Of a stretch of 5,134 nucleotides of DNA, positions 1-5,110 are shown piece by piece. Within the stretch, counting starts at the first letter, position 1, and the number at the start of each line of letters is the position of its first letter. A program made the position numbers and the translations under genes. The notes under the pieces were generated by a model. It saw only the letters and a program-made list of their open reading frames with translations, was not told the DNA's origin and made no database searches. Source of the DNA: an uncultured Prevotella sp. (GTDB taxonomy: Bacteria > Bacteroidota > Bacteroidia > Bacteroidales > Bacteroidaceae); contig UQQN01000133.1 of assembly GCA_900543155.1 (NCBI GenBank), positions 1 through 5,134 of the forward strand, written 5' to 3'.

Positions 1-167
1 TGTCCCCGAATTAATGACAATTAATGTTCACAAAAACAAGCAGCGAAGCTGCAAATATCTAAAATCGTGCAGAAAAATTCACGAATTTTGAACACCCTAC
101 CTAATGGGTGAATCTTCTTACTTATTACTTGATTTCAAAAAAAAGCCTTATATTCTCGTTTTTTTTG
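1..167. other. AT-rich intergenic region left of the tRNA promoter; no supported gene
   Basis: No convincing gene lies here. One plus-strand frame is open from the left edge to a TGA at 89-91 (about 29 codons), but it is Lys/Arg/Cys-rich, low in complexity and contains a perfect hairpin, so I do not call it a CDS end. Visible elements are a direct repeat AATTAATG at 9-16 and 19-26, a hairpin GCAGC-GAA-GCTGC at 40-52, and a dyad CACCC/GGGTG at 93-97 and 106-110. An A8 run (137-144) and a T8 run (159-166) lie just upstream of the tRNA promoter. Such A/T tracts often precede stable-RNA promoters and could act like an UP element; that role is inferred. Confidence 0.5.
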
Positions 168-207
168 CCAAATAATTTGGTGGAATCAACAAAACTCTCT
201 ATCTTTG
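168..207 (+). promoter_or_regulatory. Bacteroidota-type promoter of the tRNA-Leu gene
   Basis: The -7 box TATCTTTG (200-207) matches the TAnnTTTG consensus of the Bacteroidota primary sigma factor exactly. A -33 box TTTG lies at 176-179, leaving a 20-base spacer, which is normal for this class. Transcription should start about 5-8 bases after 207, giving a short 5' leader before the tRNA. The -33 box lies in the right arm of a perfect 13-base palindrome (168-180, CCAAAT-A-ATTTGG), and A8 and T8 tracts lie further upstream. The leader can form CCCC-TAA-GGGG (220-230), flanked by GCTT (212-215) and AAGC (232-235), which would be removed during tRNA 5' maturation. Confidence 0.8.
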
Positions 208-240
208 CACCGCTTTAAGCCCCTAAGGGGGAAGCAAGCA

Positions 241-322
241 GCCCAGATGGCGGAATCGGTAGACGCGCTGGTCTCAAACACCAGTGGGGCAACCCGTGCC
301 GGTTCGACCCCGGCTCTGGGTA
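241..322 (+). tRNA. trnL: tRNA-Leu, anticodon CAA (reads UUG)
   Basis: The complete cloverleaf can be traced. The acceptor stem is 241-247 with 315-321 (7 pairs, the first a G-U). The anticodon stem is 268-272 with 280-284 (5 pairs), with anticodon CAA at 275-277. The T stem is 298-302 with 310-314, and its loop TTCGACC is at 303-309. The 13-base variable region (285-297) forms its own GGG/CCC arm, the class II form expected of leucine tRNA, so the identity rests on both anticodon and variable arm. The discriminator base is A322. The following bases are CAT, so the CCA end is not encoded and must be added by nucleotidyltransferase. A terminator follows after four bases and no other tRNA is adjacent, so this is probably a single-gene transcript. 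TTG is a common leucine codon in the hydrolase gene downstream. Confidence 0.97.
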
Positions 323-326
323 CATC

Positions 327-365
327 AACGCTCGATAATCTTTTTTGATTGTCGAGCGTTTTTTT
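327..365 (+). terminator. Intrinsic terminator of the tRNA-Leu transcript
   Basis: A 14-pair stem is formed by 327-340 and 347-360. It has one U-G wobble at the tenth pair from the base, a six-T loop (341-346) and a T run at 359-365. It begins four bases after the tRNA discriminator base, so it should separate the tRNA from the downstream hydrolase. Confidence 0.93.
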
Positions 366-400
366 CGTTTGTATCAAGGCATTTATTCATTGTTAATGCG

Positions 401-408
401 TATCTTTG
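401..408 (+). promoter_or_regulatory. Probable promoter (-7 box) of the GH2 hydrolase gene
   Basis: TATCTTTG is an exact TAnnTTTG box, and the ten bases 401-410 are identical to the tRNA promoter's 200-209. It lies 36 bases after the tRNA terminator and is the only exact -7 box before the hydrolase start. No TTG or TTTG sits at the expected distance upstream: the nearest TTTG (368-371) would give a spacer of 29 bases. The promoter may therefore be weak or need an activator. A start near 414 would give a leader of about 228 bases. Confidence 0.6.
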
Positions 409-413
409 CATAA

Positions 414-641
414 AATTGGCTACGGTTCGGCAATTGAAGTAAACTTCATTGCACTCACCTTGCACAATCTTTGCAAGGCAACAGGCATGTAGGCAATAAT
501 TGCCCTGGGCTAGGTGCTTTTGCCCTTTCAGGGCGTGCATTATCGGCGGCACCTCAGTGCATTATCGACTGCCCCCGAAGCAATGCAGTTCGCATTTACC
601 CCCAAAATTTGAAAAACAAAACATTTACTCATCTATACAGT
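414..641 (+). other. Long, hairpin-rich 5' untranslated leader of the hydrolase gene
   Basis: A succession of perfect or near-perfect hairpins fills 430-592. They are: 430-452 (GCAA/TTGC plus TGAAG/CTTCA arms with one bulged T); 458-478 (CCTTGCA, 7-base loop, TGCAAGG); 492-504 (GGCAA-TAA-TTGCC); 522-534 (GCCCT-TTC-AGGGC), enclosed by AGGTGC/GCACCT (512-517 with 549-554); and 566-572 with 585-592 (7 pairs, one bulge). The last 40 bases before the ATG are A-rich and unstructured, as expected for Bacteroidota initiation. I do not recognise a known riboswitch class. The frame of the hydrolase stays open upstream to a TTG at 471, but that stretch has no signal peptide or domain and coincides with the hairpins, so I treat it as non-coding. 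Confidence 0.5.
535..567 (+). repeat. Two direct copies of GTGCATTATCG in the hydrolase leader
   Basis: An 11-base sequence occurs exactly at 535-545 and 557-567, 22 bases start to start. The first copy directly follows the GCCCT-TTC-AGGGC hairpin and the second overlaps the 566-592 hairpin. The CCCTGGGCTAGGTG and CCCTTTCAGGGCG stretches nearby resemble, from memory, short intergenic repeats dispersed in some Bacteroidota genomes. That resemblance is not verified here. Confidence 0.55.
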
Positions 642-3600
642 ATGCGCAAATCAACCATGACACTTCTTGCCGCGTTGATGTCTGCTCCTATGTGGGCACA
701 AATCACGCCGCTCGGAGGTTTCTACTACGGACAGATGCCCGCACCCACAGGATGGGAGTGGCAAAGCCCCGACTCAGTAGCTTACAACAAGCAGCAACCC
801 CACGCATGGTTCTTCTCGTTCGAGAATGTGGACCAAGCACGTAAGGTGTTGCCCGAGAACAGTTCACTTTGGCAGAGCCTTGACGGACAATGGCAATTCC
901 ATTGGGCTAAAAATCCCGATGAACGCCCCAAAGATTTTTACAAAACTGACTTCAATGCCAGCGCTTGGGACAAAATTACTGTGCCCATGTCGTGGAATAT
1001 GGCAGGCAAACAGGCTGATGGCACCTTTAAGTATGGCGAACCGCTCTACTCGAACCAGCGTGTCATCTTCCAACACCAAGTGCGTCAAGGTGACTGGAAG
1101 GGTGGCGTAATGCGTACACCGCCTCAGAATTGGATGAGCTATAAAAACCGCAATGAGGTAGGCTCATACCGTCGCACATTTACTATTCCTGCCTCATGGG
1201 ATGGCAAGGAAATCTATGTAAACTTTGATGGTGTAGACTCTTTCTTCTATCTCTACATCAACGGCAAGTATGTTGGTTTCTCAAAGAACTCGCGTAACTT
1301 GGCTCAGTTCGACATTACTCCCTATTTGAATAAGAAGGGCGAGAATGTGATTGCTGTAGAAGTTTATCGTCACAGCGATGGTTCGTTCCTCGAAAGCCAA
1401 GATATGTTCCGCCTTCCTGGTATCTTCCGTAGCGTAGCACTTACTGCTAAGCCCAAGGTGCAGGTGCGCGATATTAAGGCTATCCCCGATTACGATGCTA
1501 CTTACACTGATGCTTCGCTCCATATCAGTGCCGAGGTACGTAACCTCACCACTAAGGCTGCAAAGGGTTACACCATTAGCTACTCGCTCTACGAGAACAA
1601 GCTCTATAGCGACGAGAATACCCTCGTTCCTGGTGTATCAGCTACTGCACAAGTAGGCGAAGTGGGTAAGAATGGCGAACTCACAGCTAAGGTTACCCTT
1701 AAGGCTGGCCACATCATTAAGCCTTGGAGTGCTGAAGCTCCCCATCGTTACACACTTGTGGGTGAACTCAAGGACAAAAAGGGTAAAGTGGTAGAAACCT
1801 TCTCAACCAATGTGGGTTTCCGCAAAATCGAAATTAAAGATACACCTGCTAACCAAGACGAATTTGGCTTGGCAGGACGTTACTACTTCCTCAACGGCAA
1901 GAACATTAAATTCAAGGGTGTGAACCGTCATGAAAACAATCCGCAGACAGGTCATACCATCAGCCGCGAACAGATGGAGAAGGAAGTGTTCTTGATGAAG
2001 CGTGGCAACATCAACCACGTGCGCAACTCACACTATCCTGATGCACCTTACTGGTACTACCTCTGCGACAAGTATGGTATCTACCTTGAAGATGAGGCAA
2101 ACCTCGAGAGCCATGAGTACTATTATGGCAAGGAAAGTCTTTCGCACGTACCCGAGTTCCGCAATGCACACGTAGCTCGCAACATGGAGATGGTACACGC
2201 CACCGTGAACCACCCCTCTGTAGTAATTTGGAGTTTGGGTAACGAGGCAGGTCCTGGCGATACTTTCAAAGATTGCTATGCTGCCATCAAGCAGTACGAC
2301 CAGAGCCGTCCCGTGCAATACGAGCGTAACAACGATATCGTGGACATGGGTTCGAACCAATATCCCTCAATCGCATGGGTACAGGGTGCCGTAAAGGGTA
2401 ACTACAACATGAAGTACCCCTACCACATCTCAGAATATGCCCACTCAATGGGTAATGCCATTGGTAACTTGGTTGACTACTGGAATGCTATTGAAAGTAC
2501 CAACTTCTTTATGGGTGGTGCTATTTGGGACTGGGTAGACCAAGCTATGGAAGGCACTGACCCCAAAACAGGACAGAAGTTCTGGGGCTATGGTGGTGAC
2601 TTTGGCATGGACAATAAGCCCAACGATGGTATGTTCTGTATGAATGGTGTGATGCGTCCCGACCTCTCGCCCAAGGCTCAGTATTTTGAGGTGAAGAAGG
2701 TTTATCAAAACGTAGGTGTTAAGGCAGTAGACCTTAAGCACGGACGCATTGAAATCTTCAATAAGAACTACTTTGAACCCCTCAAGGGTTACCAAATCGT
2801 ATGGTCGCTCTGGAAGGACGGTGTATGCGTAGAAAAGGATAAGTCGCTTATGGGCGCCAAGAACATCCTTGGTCCGCGCGAACGTCAAGAATATACGTTA
2901 GACTATAACTACGCAAACCTCGACCCCAATAGCGAATATTTCGTAAAGGTACAGTTCCTTCAGGGCAAGGATATGCCTTGGGCTAAGAAGGGCTATGTAC
3001 AGATGGAAGAGCAGCTCCGTGTGAAGGGTGCCGACGTTAAGGCTCCTGCCGTGAAGACTGTGGCTGCTACGAACTCGCCCGTGAGCATGACTAAGACTAA
3101 TAAGTCTGTCGATGTGAAGGGTCAAGGTTACGAAGTGAATATCGACCTCACTACTGGTGCTATTACCAACCTTGTGTATGGTGGTAAGCAAATCATCAGC
3201 GAAGGCAATGGTCCTAAGCTCGACGCTTTCCGTGCACCTACCGACAACGACGCAGGTATTGGCTACCACAATGCATGGTTCAAGAATGGTCTTTACGACT
3301 TGCAGCACCGTGTAATTAGCACACCTACCGTGGTTAAGACTAAGGATGGTGTGGTACAGGTAAGCCTCACAATCGAGAGCCAAGGTAGCGAAGGTTGTCA
3401 GCAGGTATATACCGACCACGACCGTAACCCCGAGACTGTTTACACCTTCGAAAAGGGTAAGCATGCGCTTACTGCCGACGACTTTAAGTTCACTACCAAC
3501 CAAATCTACACCATCTATCCCGATGGTTCTGTAGAGTTGCAGAGCGCTATTTCAGCCAACCGCAACAACGTAGTGCTCCCCCGCATTGGTTATTCAATGA

Positions 3601-4709
3601 AGTTGCCCAAGGAGTTCAACCAATTCCAGTATTATGGACGTGGTCCTGTCAACAACTATGCTGACCGCAAGACTGGTCAGTTCATTGAGTTGCACCAAGG
3701 CGAAGTAGGTAAGCAAGATATCATTTTGCCCAAACCTCAGTCAATGGGTAACCGCGAAGAAGTGCGTTGGTGTGCCCTCAGCGATGGCAAGGGTGCAAGT
3801 GTAGCCTTTGTTGCCGACAGCGTAATGTCTGCTTCTGCACTCCCCTGGAGTCAGCAACAGATTACTGAGGCTGCCCACATCTATCAGTTGCCTAAGAGCG
3901 ATGGCACTTACCTCCACCTCGATGCCAAGGTAACAGGTTTGGGTGGTGCAAGCTGTGGTCAGGGTGGTCCGTTTGTTGAGGACCAAGCACGTAGCACCAA
4001 CTACAACTTTGGCTTTGTAATTCGTCCTGTAGCTGCAGGCAAAACTGCTGCTCAGGTTGCTAAGGTCACTCCTTCGGGCGAACAACCTATTAGCATCGAA
4101 CATAGCCGTACAGGTAAGGTAACACTTAGCTCACCTGCTAAGAACCGCACCATTATGTATGCCCTCAATGGCAAGAAGAAGGGTGTTGCTTACACAGCTC
4201 CTATCGATCTTCGTGCAGGTGGTACCATCACTACATGGTATAAGGACAATCCTTTGATGACCACTACCATGAAGTATGACAAGATTGAGAGTGTACCTCT
4301 TCAGGTACTCTTTGCTTCGTCTGAGGAACCTGGAAGCGGTAGTGCTGCCAATATGGTAGATGGTGACCCTGCTACTATGTGGCACACCATGTACTCTATC
4401 ACACTTGCTAAATATCCTCACTGGGTAGACTTCGACGCTGCTGAACCTAAGTTGATGAAGGGCTTCACCATCTTGCCCCGTCAGAGTGGTAACAACGGCT
4501 GGGTTAAGGATTACGAAATCTACGTAAGCCAGGATGGTAAGAACTGGGGTGAACCCATCTGCAAGGGCACATTCGCTGCAAATGCAGAGCTCAAGCGTGT
4601 GATGTTCAACAAGCCTGTAAAGGCACGTTACATCCGTTTCCGTGCGCTCAACGAGCAGAATGGCCAGGACTTTGCCTCAGGTGCTGAGTTCTCACTTATT
4701 GCTGAATAA
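642..4709 (+). CDS. Secreted GH2 beta-galactosidase-like glycoside hydrolase with C-terminal discoidin (F5/8 type C) module
   Basis: This enzyme of the LacZ branch of glycoside hydrolase family 2 should remove terminal beta-galactosyl, or related beta-linked, residues by a retaining mechanism. Residues 1-19 form a signal peptide (MRK, hydrophobic core, cut near MWA-Q20) without a lipobox Cys, so a soluble periplasmic protein is expected. Approximate order: sugar-binding jelly roll 74-270 (N138 in YSN, D254 in ESQDMFR); immunoglobulin-like domain 272-400; TIM barrel 405-670; linker sandwich 675-800; beta-galactosidase small-chain domain 825-1135; Fn3-associated-like sandwich 1150-1212; discoidin domain 1218-1355. 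E535 in SLGNEAGPG is the expected acid/base and E598 in SEYAHSMGN the nucleophile. H430, H464, E489, H491, Y574, the WDWVDQ Trp pair and F665/N668 match LacZ active-site positions. The LacZ Trp999 loop is replaced by GLGGASCGQGG (1099-1109). At 1355 residues it exceeds LacZ (1024) because of the added C-terminal modules. ATG 642 is chosen because it opens the signal peptide; ATG 657 would lose the RK start. It is the only gene between two terminators. The family is certain; the natural substrate is not. Confidence 0.95.
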   Translation: MRKSTMTLLAALMSAPMWAQITPLGGFYYGQMPAPTGWEWQSPDSVAYNKQQPHAWFFSFENVDQARKVLPENSSLWQSLDGQWQFHWAKNPDERPKDFYKTDFNASAWDKITVPMSWNMAGKQADGTFKYGEPLYSNQRVIFQHQVRQGDWKGGVMRTPPQNWMSYKNRNEVGSYRRTFTIPASWDGKEIYVNFDGVDSFFYLYINGKYVGFSKNSRNLAQFDITPYLNKKGENVIAVEVYRHSDGSFLESQDMFRLPGIFRSVALTAKPKVQVRDIKAIPDYDATYTDASLHISAEVRNLTTKAAKGYTISYSLYENKLYSDENTLVPGVSATAQVGEVGKNGELTAKVTLKAGHIIKPWSAEAPHRYTLVGELKDKKGKVVETFSTNVGFRKIEIKDTPANQDEFGLAGRYYFLNGKNIKFKGVNRHENNPQTGHTISREQMEKEVFLMKRGNINHVRNSHYPDAPYWYYLCDKYGIYLEDEANLESHEYYYGKESLSHVPEFRNAHVARNMEMVHATVNHPSVVIWSLGNEAGPGDTFKDCYAAIKQYDQSRPVQYERNNDIVDMGSNQYPSIAWVQGAVKGNYNMKYPYHISEYAHSMGNAIGNLVDYWNAIESTNFFMGGAIWDWVDQAMEGTDPKTGQKFWGYGGDFGMDNKPNDGMFCMNGVMRPDLSPKAQYFEVKKVYQNVGVKAVDLKHGRIEIFNKNYFEPLKGYQIVWSLWKDGVCVEKDKSLMGAKNILGPRERQEYTLDYNYANLDPNSEYFVKVQFLQGKDMPWAKKGYVQMEEQLRVKGADVKAPAVKTVAATNSPVSMTKTNKSVDVKGQGYEVNIDLTTGAITNLVYGGKQIISEGNGPKLDAFRAPTDNDAGIGYHNAWFKNGLYDLQHRVISTPTVVKTKDGVVQVSLTIESQGSEGCQQVYTDHDRNPETVYTFEKGKHALTADDFKFTTNQIYTIYPDGSVELQSAISANRNNVVLPRIGYSMKLPKEFNQFQYYGRGPVNNYADRKTGQFIELHQGEVGKQDIILPKPQSMGNREEVRWCALSDGKGASVAFVADSVMSASALPWSQQQITEAAHIYQLPKSDGTYLHLDAKVTGLGGASCGQGGPFVEDQARSTNYNFGFVIRPVAAGKTAAQVAKVTPSGEQPISIEHSRTGKVTLSSPAKNRTIMYALNGKKKGVAYTAPIDLRAGGTITTWYKDNPLMTTTMKYDKIESVPLQVLFASSEEPGSGSAANMVDGDPATMWHTMYSITLAKYPHWVDFDAAEPKLMKGFTILPRQSGNNGWVKDYEIYVSQDGKNWGEPICKGTFAANAELKRVMFNKPVKARYIRFRALNEQNGQDFASGAEFSLIAE

Positions 4710-4749
4710 TTCTCTTTCGTTTTCGTAACGAACGAATCACATTTTTTAC

Positions 4750-4790
4750 GTGGACACAGTCTGTTTTTTTGCAGATTGTGTCCACTTTTT
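4750..4790 (+). terminator. Intrinsic terminator of the hydrolase gene
   Basis: A 14-pair stem is formed by 4750-4763 and 4772-4785 with one G-U wobble. It has a T-rich loop (4764-4771) and a five-T tail (4786-4790), and starts 40 bases after the TAA stop. The other strand shows no T run after the stem, so it should act only on the plus strand. A weaker TTCG-TAA-CGAA hairpin sits between stop codon and terminator. Confidence 0.92.
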
Positions 4791-4857
4791 GTTGGGTAAA
4801 ATAAAATCTTCCTCAAAAACCTTCTCGTGTGGCTTTTGAAGAAAAGGCATTGATTTT

Positions 4858-4904
4858 TATGTTCTACGACGTAAATAGACTTTAAAAATATGTTTTACAA
4901 CATA
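4858..4904. promoter_or_regulatory. Pair of related 16-base dyads, candidate operator or activator sites
   Basis: Site 1 (4858-4873, TATGTTCTACGACGTA) and site 2 (4889-4904, TATGTTTTACAACATA) agree at 13 of 16 positions and start 31 bases apart, close to three helical turns. Site 2 lies inside a perfect 8-base inverted repeat with a 4-base centre (4887-4906). Site 1 has the same left half and a degenerate right half. Site 2 ends 26 bases before the -33 box of the promoter at 4931, a common position for an activator or response regulator. No regulator can be named. Confidence 0.45.
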
Positions 4905-4930
4905 TTCTGTTAAAAAATAGCGTCAAAGAA

Positions 4931-4962
4931 TTGGGGGGGGTGATTTTGTTTTTGTATATTTG
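4931..4962 (+). promoter_or_regulatory. Bacteroidota-type promoter with an 8-G tract in the spacer
   Basis: The -7 box TATATTTG (4955-4962) matches TAnnTTTG exactly. A -33 TTG at 4931-4933 gives a 21-base spacer. The G of that TTG begins an uninterrupted run of eight G (4933-4940), so slippage in the tract would change the distance between the two boxes. Transcription would start near 4968 and run out of the window. TTTGCA (4959-4964) and TGCAAA (4977-4982) form a dyad across the -7 box and the expected start. Confidence 0.7.
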
Positions 4963-5059
4963 CAACCCGATAAAAGTGCAAAACTTATTAATTTTTTAGC
5001 CCAAAGGCAAAAAATGTAGTATTGGTGATGAATTTTGTTGAAATATAGCATAAGTGACG

Positions 5060-5110
5060 TACTTTTTATACTCCTTAAAACGCGAGTTCGAGATAGTATT
5101 CTAAAAAGTA
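5060..5110 (+). other. Long imperfect stem-loop in the leader of the downstream gene
   Basis: TACTTTTTA (5060-5068) is the exact reverse complement of TAAAAAGTA (5102-5110). The stem continues inward as TACT (5069-5072) with AGTA (5095-5098) after a three-base bulge (5099-5101). The 22-base loop includes a small AAC-GCGA-GTT hairpin with a GNRA-type tetraloop (5079-5088). No T run follows, so it is not a standard terminator. A leader RNA structure or a DNA dyad are both possible. Confidence 0.4.

Noticed and set aside
40..52. GCAGC-GAA-GCTGC as a minus-strand terminator (T-rich stretch follows on that strand)
   Set aside because: The stem has only five pairs and no minus-strand gene lies upstream of it in this window.
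241..365. tRNA-Leu as the attachment site of an integrated element
   Set aside because: No integrase and no second copy of the tRNA 3' end is visible in the window.
186..377. Minus-strand 63-codon frame across the tRNA
   Set aside because: It is the antisense translation of the tRNA-Leu and its terminator; the RNA gene explains the sequence fully.
464..473. AATCTTTG at 466-473 as a third -7 box for the hydrolase
   Set aside because: It lacks the leading T, has no -33 at a workable distance, and is explained as the loop and arm of the 458-478 hairpin.
471..641. N-terminal extension of the hydrolase starting at TTG 471
   Set aside because: It would bury the signal peptide starting at 642 inside the protein, and the stretch is a series of hairpins and repeats without domain character.
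608..641. TTTG at 608-611 as a -33 box for a promoter immediately before the hydrolase ATG
   Set aside because: The sequence at the proper distance (TCTATACAG) does not match TAnnTTTG, and the transcript would be essentially leaderless.
500..844. Plus-strand 114-codon frame overlapping the hydrolase start
   Set aside because: Out-of-frame shadow of the leader and the first part of the hydrolase; no recognisable features.
864..4421. Series of minus-strand frames inside the hydrolase gene, the longest about 200 codons (2898-3503)
   Set aside because: All lie opposite a continuous, well-conserved GH2 coding frame and show no initiation signals or domains; typical antisense shadows.
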